From: Lachnospiraceae bacterium
GTDB lineage: Bacteria > Bacillota > Clostridia > Lachnospirales > Lachnospiraceae
Direction of reading: 5' to 3'
Assembly: GCA_015056795.1 (NCBI GenBank)
Contig: SVFO01000002.1
Span: 114,600-178,599, forward strand
DNA length: 64,000 bases
The notes under the pieces were generated by a model that was not told the DNA's origin, made no database searches, and worked only from the letters and a program-made list of their open reading frames with translations. A program made the position numbers and the translations under genes. This document shows, piece by piece, positions 8,944 through 18,700 of the stretch (position 1 is the stretch's first letter; each line of letters starts with the position of its first letter).

Positions 8944-11205
8944 TTATCCTTTCAAAGTGATTCCCAATTGAATCACCCGAAACATTCTGACCGCTGCCTG
9001 ATAATAAAGCTCCTTTGCGTTGTCCATCGCATCCTTTAGGGTCATCGGCCCGTTCACCGTCGTCATGACGGAGGTGATGCCATGCTCATAGATTTTCTCA
9101 TATCCAGGGCCAAGTGAGCCGCTCAGCGCAATCACGGGAACACCCGCTTTTTTTGCCCTCTCACCGACACCCTGTAGCACCTTACCACAGGCGCTCTGCC
9201 AATCCGTGCACCCCTCGCCCGTAATCACAAGGTCCGTACCTTGAAGCTTTTGATCAAAATCGCTTAGATCCAAAACCGTCTCGATTCCCGAGCGCATCTC
9301 TCCGCCGAAAAGAATCAGAAGTAATGCTCCCAAGCCCCCTGCGGCTCCTGCACCTGAAAGCTGATCGGGATCCTTGCCAAACTGCCTCTTAATCACGTCT
9401 CGGAAATTTTGCATTCCTCGCTCCAGGGTTGCTACCATCTCTGGCGTTGCGCCCTTTTGCGGTGCAAAGGTACGCGTAGCCCCGTTTTCTCCGCAAAGCG
9501 GGTTTGTCACGTCACACATCACGGTTAACCTAACTTGTTTGATGCGCGAATCCAGTCCTAAAACATCAATTTTGCGAACCTTCTCCAAATCCCTTCCGAC
9601 GCCCTCAAGCTCCCGTCCATCTGCATCCAGAAAACGAATGCCGAGCGCTCTGCCACATCCCATGCCACCATCGTTCGTTGCGCTTCCCCCAATAGTGACA
9701 TAGATCTCCTGAAAGCCTCGATTCAATGCATCCCGTAAAAGCTCTCCCGTTCCATAGGTCGTAGTGACGGAAGGATCGCGTTTGTCATCTGGCACAAGCG
9801 TCAGTCCCGATGCTGCTGCCATCTCAATCACGGCTTTTCTTTCATCCAGCTTCCCATAATATGCCTGAATGCTTTCCATCCTCGGCCCATGCACGTTCAC
9901 AAAAATCTTCTCGCCGCCGACCGCGCTAAGAAGCGCATCCACGGTTCCTTCCCCTCCGTCTGCCACGGGAAGGCCAATACATTCCACATGCCCAAACACT
10001 TCCTGTGCGGCCTTCGTTAAAAGCTCCGCCGTCTCCCTGCTAGAGAGGGATCCCTTAAAGGAATCCGACGCAAACAGGAATCTCAAACCTTCTTTTTTTG
10101 CTTGCGATTCCAGTGGTTTCTTCGTCTCTTGCTCATTTGCCTGCGTATGAGAAGTATTGTTCTGGGGCAGATGACTGATGGCTGTTTTATATAATTCCTG
10201 CGAGTCCTCCGTCAATTGCCAGTAAACAGATTCCGTTTTTACCTTGATGCCTATGTCTGAGAGTCCTTTTTCAATCATGGAATAAAACACGGCATTTAGG
10301 TCGCTCTGCAGAATACTTTTTTCTTCCGTCCAATTTGTTAGGCCTGTTTGGAGGATATTGGGAAGAACCTCCCTGATCTTCTGCGAGATGTCTTCCTCTC
10401 CAAAAAATCTCTCCACGTCAAATCCATAGACCCCTACGCTTCCCCGAATTCGCATCCGCAGGTCAAATGCCATGTCATTGCCAACCACCTCACGAAAACG
10501 CAGTGGCTCCCGCGTTCCAAAGAGTACGGAGAAAAAGATCAGGTGACGTATGAGCTCCATGGGACTGTTCAATACGGCAAAATTCGGATTGCGCTTTGGA
10601 TTTCCTCTTTTGTTATCTTCAAAGTACCAGGTAGCCTGCAGCGCTTTCATTCCCACCTCTGTCGCCGCCTCCAGCTCCCTGCTGCCGCCGTCCCCGACAT
10701 ACAGACATTCCTCCGGGGAAACCTGTAATCTCTTCATGCAGCGGATAAATATTTCCTTTTCCGGTTTCATGATTCCCTGTTCAAAGGACAGCATACTCGC
10801 GTCGAAATATGGATATAAAACACTCCTCCTGATGGCAAAGACCTCTTCAGAAAAGCAGTTGCTAATCAAGCCAATCTTGATGTCTCTTCTTCTCAGCTCC
10901 TCCAGCATGGGAAGAATTTCATCATGCAGGTGCATAAACACTTCTACCTTCGTCGCGGTGCGCCTATTCAACACCTTTGTGAGAAGTGCCTCGGAGTATA
11001 CTCCATTTTTCTTCATGATCTCCGTGATTACGTCCTCGAACGTCCGAAGACCAACGCTTCTGTCATGCTCGCTCTGATCCCAGATCTCCCGAAACCTTTC
11101 CTCCGTGAGTCCAAGATCCTTTGCGATGTCCTCCCCAAAATACTGCGGCGACCGATAATGCGTCACCAAGGTTTCAAACATGTCAAAAATAACTGCCCTG
11201 ATCAT
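8944..11205 (-). CDS. HAD hydrolase - SPFH-like segment - glycerate kinase fusion
   Basis: About 753 residues. I choose the ATG at 11205 because a near-identical start (MIKAVIFDMFETLVTHYR) occurs at 56997; an upstream TTG lies in the GGGGGG ribosome site. Residues 1-~230 are a HAD hydrolase (nucleophile motif FDMFETL with D8, then LISNCF, KPEKEIF, YVGDGGSRELEAA). Residues ~235-350 resemble a piece of an SPFH/virion-core-like protein (FDLRMRIRGSVGVYGFDVER). Residues ~375-753 are a complete glycerate kinase (FASDSFKGSLSS, ADGGEGTVDALL, GGSATNDGGMG, GAGAAGGLGALL). Glycerate kinase phosphorylates glycerate using ATP. Three unrelated domains in one frame suggest ancient gene fusion; the frame is intact throughout. 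Confidence 0.85.
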   Translation of the reverse strand: MIRAVIFDMFETLVTHYRSPQYFGEDIAKDLGLTEERFREIWDQSEHDRSVGLRTFEDVITEIMKKNGVYSEALLTKVLNRRTATKVEVFMHLHDEILPMLEELRRRDIKIGLISNCFSEEVFAIRRSVLYPYFDASMLSFEQGIMKPEKEIFIRCMKRLQVSPEECLYVGDGGSRELEAATEVGMKALQATWYFEDNKRGNPKRNPNFAVLNSPMELIRHLIFFSVLFGTREPLRFREVVGNDMAFDLRMRIRGSVGVYGFDVERFFGEEDISQKIREVLPNILQTGLTNWTEEKSILQSDLNAVFYSMIEKGLSDIGIKVKTESVYWQLTEDSQELYKTAISHLPQNNTSHTQANEQETKKPLESQAKKEGLRFLFASDSFKGSLSSRETAELLTKAAQEVFGHVECIGLPVADGGEGTVDALLSAVGGEKIFVNVHGPRMESIQAYYGKLDERKAVIEMAAASGLTLVPDDKRDPSVTTTYGTGELLRDALNRGFQEIYVTIGGSATNDGGMGCGRALGIRFLDADGRELEGVGRDLEKVRKIDVLGLDSRIKQVRLTVMCDVTNPLCGENGATRTFAPQKGATPEMVATLERGMQNFRDVIKRQFGKDPDQLSGAGAAGGLGALLLILFGGEMRSGIETVLDLSDFDQKLQGTDLVITGEGCTDWQSACGKVLQGVGERAKKAGVPVIALSGSLGPGYEKIYEHGITSVMTTVNGPMTLKDAMDNAKELYYQAAVRMFRVIQLGITLKG

Positions 11206-11218
11206 TTTTCCCCCCAAC
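11155..11218. repeat. Island-bracketing direct repeat, left copy
   Basis: Positions 11155-11196 are identical over 42 bp to 56947-56988. The similarity fades through the ribosome site to about 11218 (roughly 11 of the last 15 bases match). Both copies encode the start of a HAD hydrolase in the same orientation, here the intact HAD-glycerate kinase gene. The secretion locus lies between the copies. Confidence 0.7.
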
Positions 11219-11289
11219 TGAATGCTATGGAAAGCACTGTATTGCCGCTGAATTTCCCTTCGTCCAAAAGGTGATTTTTGTCCCGAGGT

Positions 11290-13305
11290 TTATTTTGTTC
11301 TGACGTTTTGCCTCTGCAGCTTTTGGTTCTGAACCATCTGCTTTGCCCGCTGCGCCGCCACAAGACGATTTTCAAACTCTCTGGCACATCTCTGTACAAC
11401 CTTGGGATCGTTCGCCAAATTCGCGCAATTGGCGGGCGTAAATGCCTTATCCGGAAAGCTCTTTTTAAACTCCTTGGAATTTGCGAGATTTTTCACCTGC
11501 TGGGCGTATTCCTTCCCGCTCCCCGCAAGCCTTCTCCTCAAAGCCTCATTTCCCGGGCGCCTGAGCCTTTCCTCCAGCACCAGGGCCGCCACCGCCATGC
11601 GTGCATTCCTCTGATCCATTGGCGACAGGGTTCTTCTTCTCCCAAGCTGCTCAAGCTGCGCCGTCGCTGACAGCGAAGCGGCCGACACGTTGCGTTCCAG
11701 CGCCTCTTGGGATTTCATGCCAAGCTGCAGATTATTCTTGCGCTCATTGATCGTTCTTTTCCGTGCTTCCCTCTCTGCCTCCCGTTTTTTCTTTTCGGCA
11801 AGCTCAATCTTTCTCATGCGGACCTGCAAATTCTTCCTGGCCTTCTCCATGGCCTCCACGCGCTTGGCCGTCTTAGGGTTCTTTGACAGATCCTTGTTTT
11901 TCTTAGTGTCCAGATACTTATCGATCTGCTTGACGTTCGCCTGAAGACGCGCCATCTCCGCCTGACGATCCGCCGTAGTTGCCTTCCCGCTTGCCTCCTT
12001 CGCCTGATAATTCCTCCACTCGCCCAAAGAGCGATTATAGGATTTCATGGCATCGGAAAATGCACGGCTGCCGAAATAAACATTTTTGTTGGCGTTTCGA
12101 ATTTCCCTGGAGCCCTCGAGATTGCGCTTTTCGACTTCCTGATTTGAGATGCCCTCTACTTCCTTGAGCATCTCGTCTCGGCGAGCCTCAAATTTCTTCT
12201 GTTGGGACAGTACGTGGTTTTTCACCTTTTGCATTACGCGAAGCCGCTTTTGCGTTTTCGCGGACAGATCCTTGCCTGCCTTATCCGCTATGTACTTGTC
12301 CACGGCCTTCTCCATTCTCTGGTTCAGATCCACCATCTCCCTGAGCTCCTCGGGAGACATCTTATAGTCCGGGCCTTTTTTCTCGAATTCCCTCCACTTT
12401 TCCTGCTGCTTCTTCAGCAGGCTTTCTACTTCCTTAAATTCCTTACTTCCGCCGACCACGCCCTGATCGGCGGCCTCCATCTGATTATTCAAATACTGTG
12501 TGTCATTTGCAAGCTCCAGATACCCTTTGACAGGCTCCTTCTCCGCCAGCTGCTTCTGCCACTGCGCCAGCTTCTTCTCCTGGATCTCCAGATTTTCCTT
12601 CACCCGTGACATGGCCGTGATGCGTTTCTCCGTCTTGGCACCCGGATCTTCCATGTCAGCCTTTTTGATTAAATACGCATCCGCAGCCTTTCTGGCATTT
12701 TCGATGGTTGCCCTCAGGTTCTCGATCTCACCTGCGGTGGGAAGCTCATCCTCCCCCTTGTTCTGCATAGTCTTTGTCCAAAGGTCATTGAGCTTTTCAT
12801 ACTGCTCTTTCGCATTCTGAAATTCCTTGCTCCCGTTATGGACGTTTCTAGTTGCCTCCTCCAGATCGGTTGCCAGGTCTTTCCGCTGTTTCTCCAACTG
12901 TTCATCACTTGGCAGGGGACGTTCCATTCCCCGCTGCGCCGCCAGATCATCCAACTCCTTCAGTTGCTCCTGTAGATTTCTTTGGGCGTCCCGCATGGCC
13001 TCCACGCGGTAATGGGAGGTATCGCTCTCCCTCCCATTCTTATCCTTCTCCTTTTTCTTCTTACCCAAATAAGTCTTAATACTATCCAGGGCTGTTTCCG
13101 TTTTCTGTCTGGCCTGCTCCAGCTCGTGATCAGACATCTGGAAGTCCTTACCCCTGTCTTTGAGACCTGTCCAGAACTCCGAAACGGTCGTACAATCCTT
13201 CTTCGCTTTTTTGTACTCCGAACTGCCAAAGGTTACGCCTACGTCCTCTTCCTCCAGCAGATTTACCATGTCCTGCGTGTTCGTATAAAGTTTATTATAA
13301 TCCAT
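11290..13305 (-). CDS. Four-repeat helical basic protein, candidate T4SS substrate or scaffold
   Basis: About 671 residues; ATG at 13305 sits behind GGAGGTCATTTGCCT. (Residues here are numbered from two codons earlier.) It consists of four ~128-residue helical repeats starting at G29, G160, G288 and G414. Each has the pattern G-S-x-E/A-F/Y, a Trp exactly 18 residues later (W47, W178, W306, W432), a Tyr 34-35 further on (Y81, Y213, Y340, Y466) and a K-T-x-K-R-V-x-A-M-like stretch (R1 keeps YRVEAM). After a charged linker, a C-terminal module (~565-655: RMAVAALVLEERLRRPGNEA) resembles the ends of the large proteins at 37-50 kb. The last 20 residues carry six basic and no acidic residues. No signal peptide. 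It is last in the secretion block. I do not recognise a named family. Confidence 0.8.
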   Translation of the reverse strand: MDYNKLYTNTQDMVNLLEEEDVGVTFGSSEYKKAKKDCTTVSEFWTGLKDRGKDFQMSDHELEQARQKTETALDSIKTYLGKKKKEKDKNGRESDTSHYRVEAMRDAQRNLQEQLKELDDLAAQRGMERPLPSDEQLEKQRKDLATDLEEATRNVHNGSKEFQNAKEQYEKLNDLWTKTMQNKGEDELPTAGEIENLRATIENARKAADAYLIKKADMEDPGAKTEKRITAMSRVKENLEIQEKKLAQWQKQLAEKEPVKGYLELANDTQYLNNQMEAADQGVVGGSKEFKEVESLLKKQQEKWREFEKKGPDYKMSPEELREMVDLNQRMEKAVDKYIADKAGKDLSAKTQKRLRVMQKVKNHVLSQQKKFEARRDEMLKEVEGISNQEVEKRNLEGSREIRNANKNVYFGSRAFSDAMKSYNRSLGEWRNYQAKEASGKATTADRQAEMARLQANVKQIDKYLDTKKNKDLSKNPKTAKRVEAMEKARKNLQVRMRKIELAEKKKREAEREARKRTINERKNNLQLGMKSQEALERNVSAASLSATAQLEQLGRRRTLSPMDQRNARMAVAALVLEERLRRPGNEALRRRLAGSGKEYAQQVKNLANSKEFKKSFPDKAFTPANCANLANDPKVVQRCAREFENRLVAAQRAKQMVQNQKLQRQNVRTK

Positions 13306-13325
13306 AGGCAAATGACCTCCGAAAG

Positions 13326-14357
13326 CTATCTTTTCTTTTTGCCGTTTCCATTCTTACGATTGCTGTTGCCTTTATTACCGTCAACCCCTGCCTTGTCCTG
13401 CATTGCCTCATGCTTCGCTGCCAGCTTCGCCTGGGTCTCCAACAGCTTCTCCTCGGCCTCCTCAGCTTCCAGCCTGGCCTGGGCAGCCTCCAGCCTGGCC
13501 TTGGCTACTCTCGCCCTGACCTTCGCCTGTTCTGCCTCCGCCTCCAGTCTGGCCTGCTCTGCTTCCAGCCTGGTCTGCTCTGCCGCAGCCTTATCGTTTT
13601 CCTTTGTCACGTTCTGCTCTGCCGCAGCCTTATCGTTTTCCTTTGTCACGTTCTGCTCTGTCGCAACCTTGTTGTTTTCCCTTGTCACGTTCTGCTCTGT
13701 CGCAAGGATGTCGCTCCCTGCATTGATCTCCACCGGAAGCCCCGGCAGCTTGGGCATTACGCCTGCAAACTTCGCTAACCTTGCCCTGCGTTTTTCCTTC
13801 CGAAGCCTTTTCTTCTCCAGCTTCTTCTCCTTTTTTGCCTGCCTGGTCTGAAGTCTTTCCTCCGTAGCCTGCGCCCTGACTGCACCCTGCTTTTTTTGCT
13901 CGTCCTCCTCGGACATACGTTGTAAATCATTCGGAACCTTCCGCTGAAATTTATTGAGTGTCCGGTAGCAGGCAATCCATCCGCTCAGTCCCCTTGCCGA
14001 ATAGCACGCCATCTCGATGACGCCGTCCTCTCCCCGCGAATATGTGAGAATCGCCGGCGTGTTTAAAAGATAAGAGCAATACACGGCCTCCTTCTCAGGA
14101 TCACTGGAGAGCCACATCATCCTGCCCATGTCCTGCATTCCCTTAACCGCCAGCTCATGCATCTGCCTTGCATTCTTTTTCGACAGATACCAGCGCCTCC
14201 TGCACATAACCCCGAAGATCCGTACCTTGTCATATCCGTCTCCAAGACCATTCACGTATTTTGCAAGCCTTGTAAAGGATACGGCAATTCTGCCGTCCTC
14301 CGTAGGCATAAGGTCACCCAAAAGCGCTTCTCTGATCTCTTTCCTTAACGCATCCAT
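13326..14357 (-). CDS. Basic coiled-coil protein with 13-residue tandem repeats
   Basis: About 343 residues from the ATG at 14357 (GGAAGGG six bases before). The N-terminal ~165 residues look like a compact soluble domain (MDALRKEIREALLGDLMPTE, CRRRWYLSKKNARQMHELAV). Then comes a highly basic helix (KKEKKLEKKRLRKEKRRARL), three 13-residue repeats of the form ATEQNVTKENDKA, a long E-Q-A-R-L-E-A coiled coil, and a tail ending NGNGKKKR. No signal peptide or membrane span. It lies 14-20 bp from its neighbours, within the secretion block. The basic tail resembles those of the other candidate substrates. Function unknown. Confidence 0.75.
   Translation of the reverse strand: MDALRKEIREALLGDLMPTEDGRIAVSFTRLAKYVNGLGDGYDKVRIFGVMCRRRWYLSKKNARQMHELAVKGMQDMGRMMWLSSDPEKEAVYCSYLLNTPAILTYSRGEDGVIEMACYSARGLSGWIACYRTLNKFQRKVPNDLQRMSEEDEQKKQGAVRAQATEERLQTRQAKKEKKLEKKRLRKEKRRARLAKFAGVMPKLPGLPVEINAGSDILATEQNVTRENNKVATEQNVTKENDKAAAEQNVTKENDKAAAEQTRLEAEQARLEAEAEQAKVRARVAKARLEAAQARLEAEEAEEKLLETQAKLAAKHEAMQDKAGVDGNKGNSNRKNGNGKKKR
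13579..13695 (-). repeat. 39-bp tandem repeat, three units
   Basis: Three 39-bp units at 13579-13617, 13618-13656 and 13657-13695 lie inside the coiled-coil gene. The first two are identical and the third carries a few changes. Each encodes 13 residues of the type EQNVTKENDKAAA, so unit number can vary without breaking the frame. Confidence 0.85.
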
Positions 14358-14374
14358 TACCGGCCCTTCCTTTA

Positions 14375-15421
14375 TCACTGAGGTGCCATCATACTGTCGG
14401 AAAGCACCTCAATTTCACCATTCGCGGAAATTTTGATTTGGATCAGAAGCACTTCATCCAGCGCTGGATTAGAAAACTCTATCGTTGCAGTTCCCTGCTC
14501 CAGACCTCTCACGGTAAAGCATTGTGCCCCTTCAAGGATCCCTTCATCCTTGATCTCCAAAATGATGTATTTTCCGTCGCGCATCTCCGGTACGGAAACA
14601 ACAATCCCCGGAATTCCAGGATCCTCCACCGGCTCATAGTTTCCGTTCCAGGAGGTGCTCCAGGCCTCCTCCTGCATCGGAAGTCGCAGTCTTAGTGATC
14701 CGTCGGAATCCTCCCAAAGCTGATAATCAATATCTCCGGTCTGCGCTCCGCCCTGCATGATGCCCTTATGCTCCTTAGTATTTGCCAGGACTAAGCTGAG
14801 CTTTAGCTTTCCTTTTTTACCGACAGGCTCCGCATCAAACCGGATCTCAATTTCACCGATGATATCCTTCGCCCGAAAACGACTAAGATAGGCTTCAAAG
14901 TTTTCTGACGCCATCGCTGCCGCCGATGCTTCCTCTGCCTCCATGGAAGGATCTGTCTCCTGCTCCTTTATATCCTCTAGCTGAATTTCCTCTTCTCTTG
15001 CGCTCGCCATCCCGTCTTTCGCCCCGGAAGCCTGATTCTCAGGTTCATCGCTGTCTGTCGCCGCTTCACCGGATGTGCTTTCCTTCTCTCCCGTGGAAGT
15101 AAGGTCGCGCTCTCTGGCAAATACCACCTGCGCCGAGCCCTCCTTCAATGGCTTGATCCGATATGTAATAATACCCTTTTTCTCTTTCTTGACCACCTTA
15201 ACCTCAAGTACGGTTTCATCCGTGCTCTTAATGCTCCAGTAATATCCCTCAGGGCTTCGGGAGCCATCGAGTTTCAGCAAGACCGTTCCCCTGCGTTCTT
15301 CTTTCCAGGAATAGGGGAAGTTTGTATCTTCCCCTCCCGTATTCATTTTTCCACATCCTGCCAGTCCAAGGAGCATCGCCCATGCCACCAAGACACAGAA
15401 TATCCGATTTGCTTTTTTCAC
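14375..15421 (-). CDS. Secretion-locus lipoprotein
   Basis: About 348 residues. I start at the GTG at 15421 because GGAGG lies five bases upstream and the product then begins VKKANRIFCVLVAWAMLLGL followed by AGCGK, a clean lipoprotein signal with the lipobox Cys. The mature protein has a short beta region (SWKEERRGTVLLKLDGSRSP), an acidic low-complexity linker around residues 110-165, then a beta-rich domain. The latter holds motifs such as YYWSIKSTDETVLEVKVVKK and FTVRGLEQGTATIEFSNPAL that look like Ig-like/Chagasin-type folds. It should be anchored to the outer face of the membrane. It ends 17 bp before the coiled-coil gene. No named family recognised. Confidence 0.75.
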   Translation of the reverse strand: MKKANRIFCVLVAWAMLLGLAGCGKMNTGGEDTNFPYSWKEERRGTVLLKLDGSRSPEGYYWSIKSTDETVLEVKVVKKEKKGIITYRIKPLKEGSAQVVFARERDLTSTGEKESTSGEAATDSDEPENQASGAKDGMASAREEEIQLEDIKEQETDPSMEAEEASAAAMASENFEAYLSRFRAKDIIGEIEIRFDAEPVGKKGKLKLSLVLANTKEHKGIMQGGAQTGDIDYQLWEDSDGSLRLRLPMQEEAWSTSWNGNYEPVEDPGIPGIVVSVPEMRDGKYIILEIKDEGILEGAQCFTVRGLEQGTATIEFSNPALDEVLLIQIKISANGEIEVLSDSMMAPQ

Positions 15422-15546
15422 GCTAACCTCCACGATCTTACCAACGCAGGAAAGCCCTCCTGCCTTCTGTCCTATCTTCTGTCGTCACTTTGCGGCGCCA
15501 ATTCTCACGCCTGCCCATGTTCTACCTCTTCCGCTTTCTTCGCAGC

Positions 15547-15715
15547 TTACGCTCCGCCGCCTTCTCCGGTTCCCGCGCCGCCTTCGCCGGTTCCCGTGCC
15601 GCCTTCGCTGCCTTCTCCGGTTCCAGTGCCGCCTGCGCTGCTCTCGCCCGTTCCCGTGCCGCCTGCGCTGCTCTCGCCCGTTCCCGTGCCGCTTCCGGTT
15701 CCCGTCCCTGCAGGC
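15547..15715 (-). repeat. Low-complexity 30-bp tandem repeats (Gly-Thr-Gly-Glu-Ser tail)
   Basis: GC-rich repeats at the 3' end of the giant exported protein. Units of about 30 bp encode TGTGESSAGG-type decapeptides, near perfect at 15629-15690 and degenerate outside. They probably form a flexible, glycine-rich C-terminal tail. Copy number is likely unstable. Confidence 0.75.
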
Positions 15716-18700
15716 GTTTCGATGCCCTTTACGGAAAGCTCAATGACCACCTTCGCCTCGGGAACCTCCGCGGAGGCCACGGTAATGCGGTAATACTTCG
15801 TATCCTCCTCCTTCGGAGGCGTAAAGACGTAACTGCTTCCATCGCGCTTTAAGTAGGTTGTCAGCTCGCCGCTCTCATACTCGTCATCCATAACCTCCAC
15901 GGCAGTCACGACATAGCCCAGCTCCGATCCCGTTACGTTCGCCTGAATCAGGAAGGGCTTCTCCGCAAGAGCGATCATCTTCGCCGTCTTATCCTGTACA
16001 AGCTTTTGATCATAAGCATTCTTCTTATCGTTCCAGTTCCAGGTGTTCGCCTTTACCGTCACGTTTGCAAAGGTGATCCGCTTAAGCGTTCCCTCATAAA
16101 TCCTCTCGCCTACGATACGTTTATCCACCGCTTCGCCGTCCATCTGTGCCATCGCATAATCCAGCGTCCAGCCAGCCGTTCCAGAATAATCCGCACTTCT
16201 CGGCATCAGCTCGATCCTGCGGATCGACGTCGCTCCCTTCACAAGGAATCTTACGTATTGCAGCTGATCTGTCTCAAAGTTCTCGCCGCCTCCAACCATA
16301 TACCTTCGAATGTCATCCACCTCTACAGGTGCATTGACCACGCCATTTGCATCCGCCGTATAGAGTCGCATGTAAACAGGCCCATCGGTTCCGCTGTTTT
16401 CCGTCTTTCCGGCTTCTGACGTCTTAAAGGCAAAGGATACGCACCTCACGGCCTCCGGATCATCCACGCCCACTGCAGTCTTAAAAATCGTGATGGGTGC
16501 CGTGGTTACAATCACCCCGTTTCCAAAGCTGTAATGCTCCGTATGCGTTGGCTTGCCGGTCGTATCCGTCCGGGCCGTGGAAACAAATGCCGCATCCACC
16601 GTTGCTTCAATGTCACCGATGGTAGCCAGGCGAAGCCCCGTAATCTCTCCGACAAACATCTGGTTAAATATCAGATCCACCACCTGTCCTGCCCTGATCG
16701 TATCAACGTTCTGATCCGACAGGAAGACGTAAGGCGTCAGATACTCCGTATTATTGGGATCGTTCGCCAGCTTATATCTAAGGGCAACCGCCATGTCAAC
16801 CTTGTCAGGAATAAGGTTACTCTCCTGCGTCGTGATGCCGAACTGGAACGTCACTCTCTGCTGATCCTTATAGCCGATAGCTCCCGGATCAGTCGTTGCA
16901 AACTTGCCCTGTCCATAGAAATAATTGACGTCGCCGCAGTCGATATAATAGTTTGCGATCACCACGCCGGACCTTACCTGCTGGATGATGGCATAATCCA
17001 GATAGCACATCTTCACGTCAGCGCCGCCGGTATTTGCCTTGATGGAAACCTTATTCAGGTCAATCATGCCCTCTGCCTTCAGGCCTGTCATGTAGAACAT
17101 CTTTCTGCCCGTGGCACTGCCTTCAGGCGGCGTATACTTTTTCATCCTTCCGCCCGTATAATAAATGGGACCATAGACATGGGCATAATTCAACTCGATG
17201 TCAAGATTATAGTTATTGAACGGCTCCGCATTTCCGCCCTCCCTGGGGAAGATAAAGACGTTCAGCTCATCTCCCTGGGAAGCGGGTACCCTGGTGATCT
17301 TGGAGGTCTTCGTCTTATATTCATCCCCAAGATTGATATAATTTTCCGTGAAGGGGATATTCTCCGTCACGGGCTTGCCCGCAGCCTTCGCCTTCACAAG
17401 ATGGGCAGGGCTTCCCTCGCTCCTTTGCGTGCAGACGACCTCCGGCTCCGTATCCCTCTGATAATCATACTCGTCGTTGGTATTGATCCGCAGGACGCCC
17501 TTCTCCGTGATCAGCCTGAGCGATACGCCGCCGATGGCCCAGTTGTAAGGATCATCGAGCTGCTCCATGGTCAGATCCAGGGCAACTACCTCCTGCACGT
17601 CATCAATGTCCACATAAAACCGGTCCGTATGTCCCGTACGGAACATGGACGCTTTGTCACTGACGGCATACCCCTTGGTATTCCCGCTCTTTTTATTCCT
17701 GTATTCGTAGATTTTCTCTACCAGGTCAAAGGTCTCCAGCTGCCTTCTTTCACCATTATTCTGAACAACGGTAAATTGTCCGTACATTCTTCCGTGGAAC
17801 TGGCTGGCATATCCTTCATCCTGCTCCGTCTCATTGGTATGGATCGCAACCTCGAGCTGCACGACCTTCGTGGTATAGTCAATAGTCTTGGTCTTTCCCA
17901 TCTCTGCCGCCGTCCGGCCCTTTCGGCCGCCCGGGCCCGTCGTTTCCTGTTCCTCCGTGTATGCCACGCCGATCCAGCCAACGTCATTTGCCACCCAGCA
18001 GTCATGGGTTCCCGTCACGCCGGTCTCCGTCACCTTTATGTTATCAATCCTCAGCTTATCGTACTTCTTGCTGTCCTCAGAGGTATCATCAGGAATGATC
18101 CGGATGCCCGTTACCTCACCATAGTCCTGATTGGTGCTGATCTGGAAGCTCTCCGCGGCTCCTGAGGCAAACCGGTCTCCCATGAGCTGCTGATTGGCAA
18201 GCTCATAGCAGCTGGAACCGTCCTCAAAGAGAAGCTGAAAGTAGAAAAGATTCTCCGATCCCGCATCACCGTTTCCGCCGGAAGAAACCACGTTGCCATA
18301 ATCGTCCGTCGCCACCGAGTCGTCAAAGACGTTAACCGTGACCGTATAGGTCTTCCTTGCCTTTGTAAAGTTAAAGTCCTGCATGGCCTCCTCGTAGCTG
18401 ATCCGGTAATCCGTGATGTCAAAGCTGTTCTCCACGATATTTTCCACGCTTAAGGACTCGAAGTCCATCTCCAGTTCCTGATCCTGCTGCACCAGCATTC
18501 TCTTATCAAAATCCAGGATCTTAATAGTGCTCGTCTTACCATTAAACTGTCTTGTAACATTCACGCGGGTATGCATCCCGTTCAGACTCTTGTCATAACC
18601 GCTCTGCCACGTAACCTTACGTTTGCCAAGCGACGTCACCGCATAAATCTGAAAGCTCTTGCACTGATAATCATCATCCTGCTGTCCTGCCGGTGCCTCC

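Noticed and set aside
11290..13305. WXG100/ESX-type secretion substrate because of W-x-G in the first repeat
   Set aside because: Only the first of four repeats has W-x-G, the protein is ~670 residues of long repeats, and no EssC/EccC-like ATPase is present; the locus ATPases are VirB4 and VirD4.
13579..13695. CRISPR-like direct repeats
   Set aside because: The 39-bp units are contiguous without spacers and encode in-frame peptide repeats.
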